NCBI GenBank assembly: GCA_043228905.1
Contig: JBHGNT010000014.1
Coordinates: forward strand, 1,054,001 to 1,118,000
Direction of reading: 5' to 3'
Source of the DNA: Azolla caroliniana
Taxonomy: Eukaryota; Polypodiophyta
Length of the DNA: 64,000 nt
Each line of letters starts with the position of its first letter. Within the stretch, counting starts at the first letter, position 1. Under the pieces are notes generated by a model. The model saw nothing but the letters and a program-made list of their open reading frames with translations. It ran no database searches and was not told the DNA's origin. Shown one piece after another: positions 53,748 to 64,000 of this stretch. A program made the translations under genes and the position numbers.

Positions 53748-54437
53748 TCAAATTGACGGATTGCATGGCGCCAGATGCCATCCGAGCCTTTGTGGTAAAG
53801 GGTCTCGGAAACAGAAATTTCGGCTTCTGACAGCTAGTCGTTTCCGAGTGTTGAGGGTCAAGTGGTCAGGAGGAAGGCCGGTGCTGAGAAAATGGGTCAT
53901 CTCTACGGACCATTCATCCTCATTTGCTTCTGGCACCGTTGCGAGACTGAAAAGGGCGGCATCGGGTGATTCATCGTACGTGAACGCGGCTGGTTCGCCT
54001 AACTCGAGGCGATTGAAGTAGTCAGCTACGACGTGTTGGATGTCGGGCTGGTGTTGGATCTGAAAATCAAACTCCTGTAGCAGGAGCATCCATCGGGCCA
54101 GGCGACCTGTGAGGGCCTTCTTATTAACCAAGTAGAGGAGGGTCGAGTGGTCGACGTGGAATGTGAAGTTCCGGTCCAAGAGATAATGCCGGAATTTGTT
54201 GATGTTGTAAACCATACCGAGGGCCTCGCGTTCAGTGGTTGAGTAGTTGTTTTCCGCGGCCGAGAGTCGTCGACTAGCGTAATACACTGGCCGATACCAA
54301 TTTGGTGGTGTGCATTGCATGAGCGCGCTGCTGATGGCTATATCTAATGTGTCTACGAAGATGTGAAAAGGTTCCGACCATACCGGTGGCTGTACCACAG
54401 GGGCATGGGAGAGCATTAACTTCAAGGCTTGGTACAC
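53748..54437 (-). pseudogene. RNase H of element J
   Basis: FHIFVDTLDIAISSALMQ (Asp), NYSTTEREALGMVYNINKFRHYLL (Glu), FTFHVDHSTLLYLVNK (Asp) and a typical end IQHVVADYFNRL. The upstream RT segment (54516-54707) reads KCAFLVTSGNLLGHIVSQEGI and TLSRFLGQIRW. The frame shifts between these parts. Confidence 0.82.
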
Positions 54438-54515
54438 TTCGTCTTCTATTGAAGACCACTAAAATGGGAGTCTATGTACCGCCACGTGCAAAGGGGTCGC
54501 GAAATCGACCAGGTG

Positions 54516-56009
54516 TCACAACATCCAGCTATGCCATCTAATTTGGCCCAAGAATCTGCTGAGAGTCTTCGCGGTAGAGGGCGCGGGGGCATTCAGAATG
54601 GCCTGCACTTTATCCGGGTCCATGGCGATACCTTCCTGGCTTACTATATGGCCGAGCAGGTTGCCGCTTGTCACCAAGAACGCGCATTTTGCCGGATTTA
54701 AGCTCAAGCGAGCGTGTCAGCATCGTTCGAGATAGAGCCGTAGCTGGGTCATATGCTCTAGCCGCTGGCCATACACGGCAAGTCGTCGAAGAACACTTGC
54801 ATGAACGCCGGAATATACTCGTTGAAAATCTCTGAGATGATGCGTTGGAACGTGGCCGGTGCCATCTTTAATCCGAACATCATTACCTCGGCCACGAAGA
54901 CACCCCAGTCCGTGACAAACGTCGTTTTCTCCTGATTGTCCGGGTGCATTCGGATTTGATCATAGCCACTGAACCCATCGAGGAAACTGCAGCATTCATG
55001 ACCAACCATCGTGTTGAGGACACTATCCATTGTCGAGTTGTTATGCGCGTGCGTGTAGAAAGAGGTGGGACCACGGGGGCCTTGAACCGAGGAGCGAGAG
55101 AGAGAGAGAGAGAGAGAGAAGAGAAGAGAAGACTTGCAGATACGCAAAAGGGAGAAGGAAAGAGAAAGAAACGGCACACTTAATTACAGTGACAATCGAT
55201 TACAATATCCAGAGATTGCAAACTCTGACGATTACAACCAGCAAGGCGGCGATGGACCCGACACGGGGATCCTAGTCACGCACACAGACAGAACACACTC
55301 GACTCAAAGAAACAAAAAGGGGAGAGCCTCTACTGGAAGCACAACGGCTGTCAATGAAGCAGAGGCAGCGAACTCCTGACACCCACAGAGACCGACGATC
55401 GGAGGAGAAGAGAGAGCTCGGCACTAAGTTCTGCAGCAGCACTTCGTCCTCGCCAACGCGCGATCCCCTTTCTTTCTTTTCTCCCTCCTTAAATAGTTCA
55501 CAAAAGGGGGACTGTTCTTCCCTAGTCAAATCGCTTTATTCCCTATCCCTTTTGACAGAGATACACACCAATCTTCTAATAAATATGTACTACCTAGTAT
55601 TTACATCAACCGACCTAATTAAGACTTATGTCCACAATATCAATTCTCGCGTCCACCTATGTGAGCGCCGGTTCATGCACCCTTTTTCTCTGATTCCGCC
55701 TATCGCCAGTTTTCTTCACGACACCATGAACGGAGGAGGGAACCCATCCGTGACTGTCGCAACATTGAGTTTGCGGTAATCAACGCAAACGCAGATTTTC
55801 CCGTTTTCCTTGGGGACCACAACGATTGGGCTTAACCATGTGGCTCTTTTTACTGGGCGTATAAAGCCTACTCGAAGGAGTTTGTCGATTTCCTCTTTGA
55901 CCTTAGCCGTGTAGTTGGGGTTCATACGGTACCGTCGTTGTTGGATTGGCCGAGTGTCCAGTAGGAGGTGTACTTGGTGTTGGTAAAATTGGGGATCCCA
56001 TCCCTTCAT
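54516..56009 (-). pseudogene. RT of element J, interrupted by solo LTR K
   Basis: N-terminal part 55728-56009: RRYRMNPNYTAKVKEEIDKLL, WLSPIVVVPKENGKICVCVDYRKLN. The solo LTR separates it from the palm at about 54758-55030: SFLDGFSGYDQIRMHPDNQEKT, MFGLKMAPATFQR, and catalytic VFFDDL (FFDD). Removing K and one CCAT restores continuous homology across the junction, which dates K after the element. Further frame loss follows the catalytic box near 54770. Confidence 0.82.
55031..55723 (-). mobile_element. Solo LTR K of the A/I family (693 bp)
   Basis: TGTCGAGTTGTTATGCGCG to TTTTCTTCACGACA with CCAT on both sides (55027-55030, 55724-55727). No internal sequence. Left end resembles I's TGTCGCGTTGTTACGCGCG and right end resembles A and I. 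Formed by recombination between two LTRs of a full element. Contains a GA run at 55098-55121. Confidence 0.9.
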
Positions 56010-56527
56010 ATCCGTGTAAGACCAGGCGAATACATCATGATATTTCGTGAGCAGGTGTATCAGGGCTGGCCATTCATCGGCTCGTAAGTTATTAGCGATT
56101 TGAAGTGTCCACGGGTTCTCATCTGAGCTGAGGTTCAGTGACTCAGGCGTTGATGCGTTTACCTACTAGGAAATGGCGAGTTCTCGTTCGAACGCGTCCC
56201 ACGCTTGTCGTAGTTCCGCGATAGTGGTGGGATCAGCGTCATCCTAGGGAAGGGAATCTGTCGTGCCATCCTCGTCCAGTGGTGTGCCAACACCACCGAA
56301 ATGACGTTTATTTCGAAGAGGGGTACGATAGTGGGGTGATCTTCTCAGAAGTCATCCACCTCTTCGTCAGCTAAGCCGTCGAGCATGTGGACCCCTTCTA
56401 CGTATAAGGGCGTAGTGTTGTGAGGCGTGGTTAGGGGTTCTTCAGTTATTACCTGTACCTTGGACTTCCCCCAACGGAAGGAGATCATATTCCACTGCCA
56501 ATGTTGTTTAATATTTTTTGTGCGTAG
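56010..56527 (-). other. Protease-RT linker of element J
   Basis: Coding-like but broken sequence between protease and RT of J; no separate feature recognised. Confidence 0.5.
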
Positions 56528-57073
56528 CTAGGGTCGGCCAAGCAGCATTGGGTAAGCGTCCGGAGCTTCGAGGCGTAACACGACTGCCGAGATAGTGAAC
56601 AGGTGGCCGCCTAACGTGAAATCAAGGTGGCGGATTAACCCAATGGGGCGAACCGATCGCGTATTGGTCATCCGCAGCCAAAAGGGGCAAGGCTCCCATT
56701 GGTTTATGTCGAGGGTGTGACATGTGGCCTCACTGATGACATTCACACCGGAGCCACCGTTGATTATGCACCCATGAAGGTCGCGTCCTTTAATCATGAT
56801 TTTCACGGCTGGATTCTGGGAATTCATGAGGGGTGGGCCCGTCCCTGGCTCTGTCAGGTTAACAAGGGGTACGACCGATTTGTCGTTAGCCGTGAGCTTA
56901 GCCAAGGTATCCCGAAAGCGCGGCATGAGCGGTAACAACTTATGTAATGGCAACGAGATCCTAGCGCTTGTAAGGGCTTCCCATAGATGGTCATCTTCTG
57001 CCGTGGTGGATGGTCCTGCGGCCAGTGGTGCGTCCATGGTCACGTCCTGCATCTCTGTGTGCATCCGTGCCAC
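56528..57073 (-). pseudogene. Protease region of element J with altered active site
   Basis: Retropepsin-like segment. The flap/active loop reads LHGCIINGGSGVNVISEAT, and the C-terminal part reads GHLFTISAVVLRLEAPDAYPMLLGRP. The lineage norm is DGGS; here Asp is Asn, which should abolish catalysis. The N-terminal ~80 residues belong to the gag-pro linker. Confidence 0.75.
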
Positions 57074-57115
57074 GTTGCTTTTGTTGGCGGTTTCAATCCA
57101 TTCCTTGGCTACTTG

Positions 57116-58700
57116 TCAGACGTCATCTTGTTCTTGCCATTGGCTGGCGTGGGTCTTGCTACGTGTAGTGACATGTTGGACGTCGGCCATAATAGTATTC
57201 ACAGCCAGGGCCTTGTCGCGGTCCGTGGTTGGGCATTGGGTAGCGTAGTGGCCGGGTTGGTTACAATTAAAGTAGATAACGGATGCCGAGTTGTTGGTGT
57301 CACCGTGCTCAGTATGTGGGAAGGGTTGTGATTGGTTCCCGGCCGCTTGGGTAGGCGTGTTGGCCCATGGCGCGGTGTGCGGGGCGTTTGGAGGGGGGTC
57401 CCGACGATGATTGTTGTTCGGACGTCGATTGTTCCGCGGACCTCTATAAGAGTTTCGTCGGTCGTTTCGTGTATACCGCTGATCGTACCGGTCCTCCCGA
57501 TCATCGCCGTACCGATCGTACTCATCGTTCGCTCTATATTGGTCGTCGTGGTACTGGTCATGTTCGTCTGATCTCCTGCGATTGTCGTGGCGGTACCAGT
57601 CGTCATGGCGACGATAGTCGTCGTCGTGGCGCTGGCGATCCGGGGATCGTGGTCGCTTGTTTGCCCGATGTCGGTATGACTGACGTTCATCATGTCGGGA
57701 GTATGTATTGCGCAGCTCAAGCTGGCGAACCGGAGCCGCCATTGTGCGGTTGAGCATGTTGTACTGACATTGTTCGATCGTGTGAGCTCGGGACTGACAT
57801 ATTGGGCAGTGTGGCCGATGAGGGCACTCAAGAGCCAGATGGCCTGAGCCTGAGCAGGCCGTGCATTGAAGGGCTTGTTGGAAACGATTGTCCTCCTGCA
57901 GAAGGGAACTTTGCAAAGAGCCCATGGAGAAAACCGGGTTATGCTACGTGCGATGACTTGCTCAATAGTCAGGTTGGAGAAATTTGTAAGTGCGAGAGTT
58001 GTTCGTAGAGGCTCCCGTAGGCTGGACAGGAAGGTATCCGGAATGTGATGAGCGGAGACATCGTCGGCTAGTTGTCGGTAGAGATCCTGAAATTGGATCG
58101 TGAACTGAGCGACCATCTCGTGAGGTTCTTGGCTCATGGAAAAGAATTGTCGGAGTAGTTCCCGCTTCAGAACTTGGCGGTGAAATAACTGTAGAAACTT
58201 TGTCCGGACGTCCTGGAACGTTGTGACCTCTCCCATGTCAAGGCGGGAGTACCATCAAGCAGTCGGGCCATCGAGGGAAAAAACAAATTCTGCGAGTTTG
58301 GAGGCCTCGATTTCGGCAGCCGATAACCGCTGCGTCGAGTGGTTGGCCTGCCATGTGGACACAAACGCCCGGGTGTGTGATTCCGCGTCGAGGCCTTCAG
58401 TATACCATGGGTAAGGGTAAGGCATGGTATCAAGATCTGGGTCCTCGGGTAAAGCCGGAAAAGGGTTAGGGTTAGGTTGGGTGACCTCTGGAGGGCTCGG
58501 CGGCGAGGTTGGTGTGGAATCAACTCGCGACTGGGTATCGGGTGGCAAGGATTGCAACCGATGAGCCTTCGATAGTTCCTGGAACGATTGGTCAGTAACC
58601 GCCGAGACGGAAGTTCCTTCGACTGGTTCAGGGCGTCAGGCAGGTGGCCGAGACCACGTGATGCGATTGGGTGCCGTAATGGCGGCTGGAGTTTGCTTCC
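57116..58700 (-). pseudogene. Gag of element J
   Basis: Capsid part: FVFSLDGPTA (TGA) WYSRLDMGEVTTFQDVRTKFLQ, then FFSMSQEPHEMVAQFTIQFQDLYRQL and IPDTFLSSLREPLRTTLAL. After a -1 frame change near 57930 comes a nucleocapsid with three zinc-knuckle-like motifs: CTACSGSGHLALEC, CPICQSRAHTIEQC and CNQPGHYATQC (last two-Cys spacing incomplete). Between them is an Arg/Asp/His/Tyr-rich stretch (about 57370-57720). The N-terminal part before 58557 is Pro-rich. Confidence 0.78.
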
Positions 58701-58748
58701 AATGTAGTTCATTGTGACCTTACAGTTGTAACTGGGCGTGCCAAATTG

Positions 58749-59237
58749 TGTTAACCATTTCTGGGAAAACACCTTCAATGAGCCCACAGGCTTTCATTGT
58801 CAAGGGATCGTGTTACGTGGAAGTCTCTTCTACACGGGGAAAAGAAAGGAGAACGAGGAGCGTACACGGCTACAACCCGTTAGGCATAAACGTAGCTTGA
58901 TTTACGAGTATGGGGAGAATACATAGATAGAAGAATAAAAACGAAACTTATATTAATGATGAAGCTCACAGTGATTACAGTACTCGGCCTCAGCCGGAAA
59001 TAGTTCGTACAGAGCTTGTTGTTGTGATATTACTCTCGCTAAGAACGATCTACCTCCTCCCCCCTTGAGGTATGCATAACTCGGGTTATATAGTTTTCCC
59101 CTTCAGAGAGAGCCGAGCCATCGGCTGATTGTGAGGGCTAAACACGGCTATTTCTGGTCTTACCTATTTCCTCACCTACTCTTCTACCTAACGACGAGTT
59201 TACATAATATATTTATATTTCTGGCCTATGGACAACA
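58749..59237 (-). repeat. 5' LTR of element J (489 bp)
   Basis: Plus-strand TGTTAACC to GGACAACA. On the minus strand the gag side shows TGGCACGCCCAGTTACAA (about 58727-58744), a PBS candidate four bases in. No second LTR was found, so the boundaries rest on TG..CA and context only. Confidence 0.6.
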
Positions 59238-61291
59238 TTGAATCCCACGATCCGGCCTTCATTCTTCCTCAAAAATGTCTAGAATGTTCCAATGGTTCCT
59301 CGGGAAGTTGTTCTGTCGTCTGTTGCTGCTGTTGTTCCTCCTCCTGTTGTTGCCCCTGCTTCTATTGTTCCTACGGTTGTGGCTGCTCTTGTTGTTGCTC
59401 CGGCTCCAGTTGTGGCTGCTTCTGCTTGTCTTTAGTTTCCTGTGGCTCTGTTGGTCTTACCGGCTCCACTGGTTGCTCCGATTCCACTGGGCCCTCCGGT
59501 TCTGCTGGTCTCTCCGGTTCTGGTTCTAGTGGTTTGGGCTCCTCTCGTTGATGGTTTCCCGTGTGCTGGTTTCCATCCTTCGGCTGCTCCTCCGAAGTTA
59601 TGTTCTTCTTCTCCTCTTGAGTTACATATGGTTGGCTTCCCCCCATTTCGGCTTCATTCGGCGCCTACTCTGAAGACTGCTCTTCATCACTGATGTTGAT
59701 TGCCGTAGTTCTTCCAACCACTTCGTGGTGTCACCGTTCTCATTCATACCGCTCGAGCTGGAGTTGTGTATCCAGCTGGTCATCGTCCAGCTGCTCCACT
59801 AATCACCTCACCACCACCAATTGGTCCCCTGCTAATGATAGGAAGTCATCCGACAATTCCTCCCTTATGGCAACAATGTTTTCCTTGTCCAATTTATAGA
59901 AATTGTTGTCGTTCTTCCACCGGTTCTCCGCATCCGATCGCAACAATTGTAACTCCGCCGCCTGCTTAGCCCATTGAGACCACCATTGAACCGAACTTTC
60001 TTCTACCAGTCTTTTCGTCCAATCTCTCCATGCCAATACGATGTCCCGGATCCGCCCCAACCCCATCCTCGACTTGTTCTCTACGGCCTGTTTTTCGTCC
60101 TTCAATTGTTTGATCAGGCTCGCAGTTGCCATTTCTTGGCTTCTGTAGTGCATGAGCTAGGTCTGATAGGTCGTCTGCACTTTGTTCAAAGCCATTGTAG
60201 CACGCTCCGTTGCCTCTAAGTGTTGCCGGGTCAGCTCTACCCGTTCTTTCGCCACTTCTGCAAGTTGTTTTCCTGCTTCAGCCCCCTTCGACCATTCCTC
60301 TACCTAGGTTGCCATGGTCCGGTTAATTTCCTCCCGGAGTTCCCTGCACTTTTCCTATTGCCGGTCACTTTCAGTGATCAATTTCTTATGATTAGCATCC
60401 AAATGGTTATAATCCTGGTGCAGTCGGTCAAAGTCATCGGTTTTCTGTTTTAGCTTTTGATTGATTAGCCGGCGAGCATGGTCCTCACGGTTTTTTTGTT
60501 GCCGGAGCTCCTCTTTGAGGCACTCAATCTCCATTTCTACCGTTCATCGGAGTTTCTATTTCTCTTCTTTCAGCCAGTCATACACTTGATGACCTTTTCT
60601 CAAGCTTTCCTCTGCTCAGCGGAGGCTATCGGTCGTCTTTCTTTGTTCCTCCTCCGCCACTTGGCTCGTAAGGCTTCTTGTGCTGCCAAGTCTTCCCGTA
60701 ATGTGGCAAGCTCTTGTGTTGGCGTTTTATTAGTATCCGGGCCTGCTTCAGTCACTTGGGTCTTATTGTTCTGTAAAGTTACCGCAGCCACCGGTTCCGA
60801 TTGCTGTGGTCCTTCTATTACCCACTTGGTCATTTCTGTTCTGGCCTTCTCTATGTCTTCCTCCATGCTCTGGATTCTTGACCGGGCCTTCTCTAAATTC
60901 TCAGTTGTGGCTAACAACCAGTCTTCATGCGCTCTCTCTTCCGCTTCTAACTGGCAGACGACCCCGGTCACTTGTTCTGCTATCCATCGTAGCCATTGAC
61001 TGCCAATGCCCTGTTGTCGTGCATGTTCTAGTCGTGGGATGGCTTCTTCACTGGCCATGAGCCTACTATGGAAGGTTACGTCAAGCGGCCACTCTGGTTC
61101 TGGCTATTGCTACTGCGGCGGCAACACCGGCAATTCAATGGCCGGTTCTTGATCCACCGGTACTGTCGTGTCCTAGCCCGCTGATTCTGCTATGTCCTGC
61201 CCCACCGATTGCTCTGCCACCGATTCTTGTTGAATCAGTTCTAACGCCTTCCTTGGTTGCAGCTCCTCAGGGAGGGGTTCCAGTATAATGT
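59238..61291 (-). pseudogene. Decayed long coiled-coil ORF, family unknown
   Basis: On the minus strand a single long protein of about 600 residues can be followed with a few stops and frame changes. It has a Gln/Glu start (PEELQPRKALELIQQE) next to copia L, then 60600-61058 (MASEEAIPRLEHARQQ, QLEAEERAHEDWLLATTENL). Heptad-rich sequence continues (59803-60153: LIKQLKDEKQAVENKS), followed by a Pro/Glu/Gln-rich tail (59240-59646: EPEPERPAEPEGP, QLEPEQQQEQ). It is cut by copia L on one side and by J's LTR on the other. It could be a gag-like protein of an unlisted element or a repetitive host gene. Confidence 0.45.
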
Positions 61292-61698
61292 TGTTGAGAG
61301 ACAAGCTCAACATCGGCCGGATCGGTTGAAGAAGCCGAGGACTGGATCGGTTGGGACTGATCGGTTAGGCCGAGTGCGTAAACCAGGAGGCCGTTAGGAA
61401 AGATATTCCGTGAGGAATTTATTTGGGAGTTAGTGTAGGAGCTCTTAAAGAGCATTGAAGTACGGTCAGTACTTCAGTCAGTCCTTCGAGGACTTGTATA
61501 AAAGTGTTCATGGAACACATGTATGTATATAGTAGTGAATCGAGATTTTGTTGTTGTTGAATATAGTTCTTGTGTTCTCTCTCACTCTCTCTCTCTGTCT
61601 CTCCCGCGTATACTGCGTAAGCTCAAGCTCTCCATTAAACCTGAGTTTTCTTCCTTCTGTTCCGTCTTCATACCTGCTTCCGCACGCTACTTTCTACA
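61292..61698 (+). repeat. 5' LTR of element L (407 bp)
   Basis: TGTTGAGAGAC to TTTCTACA. TATAAAA at 61497-61503 followed by CT-rich sequence looks like its Pol II promoter. Confidence 0.85.
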
Positions 61699-61716
61699 TG
61701 GTATCAAAGTGCGAGG
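61699..61716 (+). other. Primer binding site of element L
   Basis: TGGTATCAAAGTGCGAGG abuts the LTR; close to the initiator-Met site TGGTATCAGAGC with one substitution in the first twelve bases. Confidence 0.85.
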
Positions 61717-61770
61717 GTTAAGAACCTCTCTGCAGCCGACACAGCTTGACGAAGAAGAACAAGAAGAACG

Positions 61771-62674
61771 ATGGATAGAGGCATGGCGAGCTCGCTTCCA
61801 ACAAAGAAGCTCGACAGAACCAACTACGCGACTTGGTCTTACAAGATGCACCAGTACCTGCTCGGGCACAGCTACTGGAGTTATGTCAAAGGAGCTAATG
61901 ACGCGGCACCCGAATCGACACACAGAGACTTCCCGTCGTGGGAGCAATCGGCGAGCAGGGTATTGTACTGCTTCGCGTCGTGTGTGGGCGAACAGCTATT
62001 GAGCTATGTTCGGGATGCAAAGACGCCGAAGGGTGCGTGGGAAAATTTGAAGAAGATTTTCGCCGCGAGCACCACAGCCAGGAAGCTTCAGCTCCGACAG
62101 GAGTTGAGCAACCTACGACAACGCGACTTGTCGGTGGCGGACTATACCTCGAAGATCAAGGATATCTGCGACTCCCTCGCCTCCATAGAGGTGAACATCG
62201 AGGAGAGCGAGATGGTCCAGATCTGTCTCGGAGGTTTGGCGTCGAAGTTCGGAGCGTTCCGAACGGCAGTGTGTACCCGGGAGAATACGTCGTCCTTTTT
62301 CGACTTACAGTCAATGCTCCTGGTGGAGGAGAACCACGCAGGTGCGTCTACAAGCACGCACACCGACAGCAGAATGTTGTACACAGAGGGAGATAGGCCC
62401 CGTGGACGTCGAGGACCAGGCGAGTCGGCGCGCAATGGAGGCGGCCGACGAGATCAAGGAAGAAGGCACCGAAGTGATGCCGACAACAACTCCGGACCCT
62501 CTGGAAACAGTGGGAGTCGAAGCGATGAGAACCGGTAAGGGAAGGCCATCGCGGAGTGCTGGTACTGTGGCAAGAAAGGCCATAGGGAAAGTGAGTGCTG
62601 GAAGAAGCACGCCGATTCGGAGAGAACCGGTTACGGAAACGGCTCCGGACATACCGACAAGGGAAATCGGTAGC
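61771..62674 (+). pseudogene. Gag of element L with displaced zinc knuckle
   Basis: ATG at 61771; DRTNYATWSYKMHQYLLG and GAWENLKKIFAASTTARKLQL, LRQRDLSVADYTSKIKDICDSL are typical copia gag. The frame ends TAA 62536-62538. The CCHC knuckle (CWYCGKKGHRESEC, about 62556-62597) follows in a different frame that stops near 62674. Protease resumes in the original frame, so two compensating frame changes surround the knuckle. Confidence 0.82.
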
Positions 62675-62724
62675 GATCGCACTACGCCGAAGACTCCGGG
62701 AGAGCCGGAGAAGGGTCTGCTTTC

Positions 62725-63767
62725 GTGACGAGACACGAAGCAAACTCGATGAAACGGACCACCCCGAGATCGGACGAGGTGTGGTACATAGACTCCGGCG
62801 CGTCAAACCACATGACGAGCCATAAGGAGTGGTTCTCGTACCTCGAAAAACCGATACACCCTGGAGTAGTCGCAACTGGAGCCGACACTTCGCATCCGAT
62901 CGCGAATGTCGGAGAACTTCCCCTTAGCCATGTTGGGCAGAAAGGGAAACTCATGAACGTGTTGCACGTTCCGACAATCACGAAGAACTTGGTCTCGGTC
63001 GGACAGATCGTCGACCAAGGGATGGAGGTTCGGTTTACACACTTCGGGTGCTTCATTGAGGAAGAAGGTCGTGTGATTGCGCAAGGGCGCAGAGACGGGA
63101 GGATGTTCATCCTCGACTCCACTGACGGCGGCACCGCAATGTTCGCGAAGGGACAAAAACCTGAGTCGGACATCGACTTGTGGCACAAGCAGATAGGCCA
63201 CATCAACTACCAGCGGCTTCAAGATCTGCAATCGAAACAGGTAGTGTTCGGATTGCCCAAATTTAGTGGCCGAAAGGCACAAATTTGTGAAGCCTGCCAG
63301 CTCGGGAAGCAACACTGACTTCCTTTCCCCAACAAGCAAAACCGGAGCCGGAATAAGCCTGAACCTATACACTCCGATGTATGGGGGCCGGCACAAAACG
63401 TTAGTCTTGGCAGGAGTCGATATTTCGTCTCCTTCATCGACGACCACACGCGGCACACGTGGATCTACCTCATTGAGAGGAAGAGCGAAGTCTTCGACTG
63501 TTTCCGGGACCTCAAAGGGTTCGTGGAAACGGAAACGGGACGAAAGATCAAGTGTTTGCGGTCGGATGGCGGGAAAGAGTACTTTTCCGGTCAATTCAAC
63601 GGTTATCTACAACAAATGGGAATTCGGCGCGAATTCAGTTGTAGATACACGCCGGAGCAGAACGGCGTGGCCGAGAGGAAGAATCGGTCAATTGTGGAAG
63701 CGGCACGGGCAATGCTGGAGGAGAACATCTTGCCCAAGTTCTACTGGGCTGAGGCGGTAAGGACCGC
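62725..63767 (+). pseudogene. Protease and integrase N-half of element L
   Basis: Protease WYIDSGASNHMTSHKEWF (DSG). Pre-integrase zinc region LWHKQIGHINYQRLQ and CEACQLGKQH, then a TGA at 63316-63318 and in-frame LPFPNKQNRSR. Integrase core: HSDVWGP (Asp), FIDDHTRHTWIY, KCLRSDGGKEY (Asp), YTPEQNGVAERKNRSIVEAAR (Glu). The frame runs out at EAVRTA, where LTR M starts at 63768. Apart from the TGA the sequence is well kept. Confidence 0.86.
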
Positions 63768-64000
63768 TGTCGAGGTATTCCTCGCGGACGCGTGGAATGA
63801 GGCGGGACCTCGGGGGTCCTGTACCGAAGAGCAAGAGAGAAAAGAGAAGAGACCCACTACGTGCGAGAGTAGATTCACAGGGACACGGCCCTTCGACACA
63901 AAGACGCGAGTGGGATAGCGACACAGAGAGACACGAAGGTATGTATGTACTAACAAAGACAAACGACAAAACGCGAAGTCGATTACAACCGAACAAGCCG
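63768..64000 (-). repeat. LTR M, same family and orientation as element A (partial)
   Basis: TGTCGAGGTATTCCTCGCGG matches 5760 onward at roughly 90% identity over the visible 233 bases, in the same orientation. It interrupts the integrase of element L. Whether it is a solo LTR or the 3' LTR of a full element cannot be seen. Confidence 0.88.

Larger units (their letters stand above)
52905..59237 (-). mobile_element. Tat-like Ty3/gypsy element J, 3' end lost
   Basis: Minus-strand order: 5' LTR (58749-59237), gag with three zinc knuckles, protease, RT, RNase H, integrase. The integrase C-terminus runs into the satellite block at about 52905, with no PPT or 3' LTR found. RT is interrupted by solo LTR K. 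Several in-frame stops exist. Its wording differs from A/B and from chromovirus H, so it is a third Ty3 lineage in the window. Confidence 0.85.
61292..63767 (+). mobile_element. Ty1/copia element L, 5' half, cut by LTR M
   Basis: 5' LTR, PBS, gag, zinc knuckle, protease and integrase up to the catalytic Glu region, where LTR M begins. The rest presumably lies beyond M outside the window. Two frame changes around the zinc knuckle and a TGA at 63316 disrupt the polyprotein. Confidence 0.88.

Noticed and set aside
59275-59529. Leu-rich ORF that looks like a membrane protein
   Set aside because: It is the antisense of the Gln/Glu/Pro-rich tail of the coiled-coil relic on the minus strand.

Overview
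The window reads as a TE-rich land-plant nuclear genome. It shows plant-type Ty1/copia elements with an initiator-Met primer site, a chromodomain Ty3/gypsy fragment, a Tat-like Ty3 element, long AT-rich intergenic DNA and many microsatellites. I cannot name the species. The intact copia element and a gag-only element with apparently identical LTRs point to recent transposition.

Layout. 1-6381: Ty3 element A (minus), inserted into the gag region of an older, decayed relative, element B (6382-12950, plus). B also contains a small non-autonomous element C (9522-10740). 12951-17130: an unidentified minus-strand coding relic split by a deleted copia element D (14087-16323, TSD ATGCG). 17135-22664: element E, non-autonomous with a gag remnant (TSD ACGG), hosting a tandem-repeat element F (19428-21295, TSD TTGGG). 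22665-30856: mostly AT-rich intergenic DNA with one plausible host gene (28692-29669). 30862-36233: intact copia element G (TSD GGTTG, single 1343-residue polyprotein). 36239-41065: intergenic duplications and a minisatellite. 41066-42588: 3' end of a chromovirus H. 42589-43992: a second unidentified minus-strand relic. 47250-52904: an ATGT-rich satellite-like block split by I, a young gag-only element (47809-52182, TSD ACGT). 52905-59237: Tat-like element J (minus), its RT interrupted by a solo LTR K (55031-55723, TSD CCAT). 59238-61291: decayed coiled-coil ORF (minus). 61292-63767: 5' part of copia element L, cut by LTR M (63768 to the window end), which belongs to the same family as element A.

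How the parts relate. A, B, E, I, K and M form one Ty3 superfamily. A, E and I share an unusual 18-nt primer site (TGGTGAACCCGACGTGAA). The PPT seen in A, B, E and I is similar, and E, I and K have 4-bp target duplications. The pol-less members E and I could therefore be mobilised by enzymes from A/B-like copies. In A and B, protease and RT lie in different frames at the same conserved T-run before a stop, which suggests a programmed -1 frameshift. The most unusual signal is that several different LTR types (B, E, H, F and weakly C) carry a tRNA-like module with Pol III A- and B-box motifs in antisense orientation.
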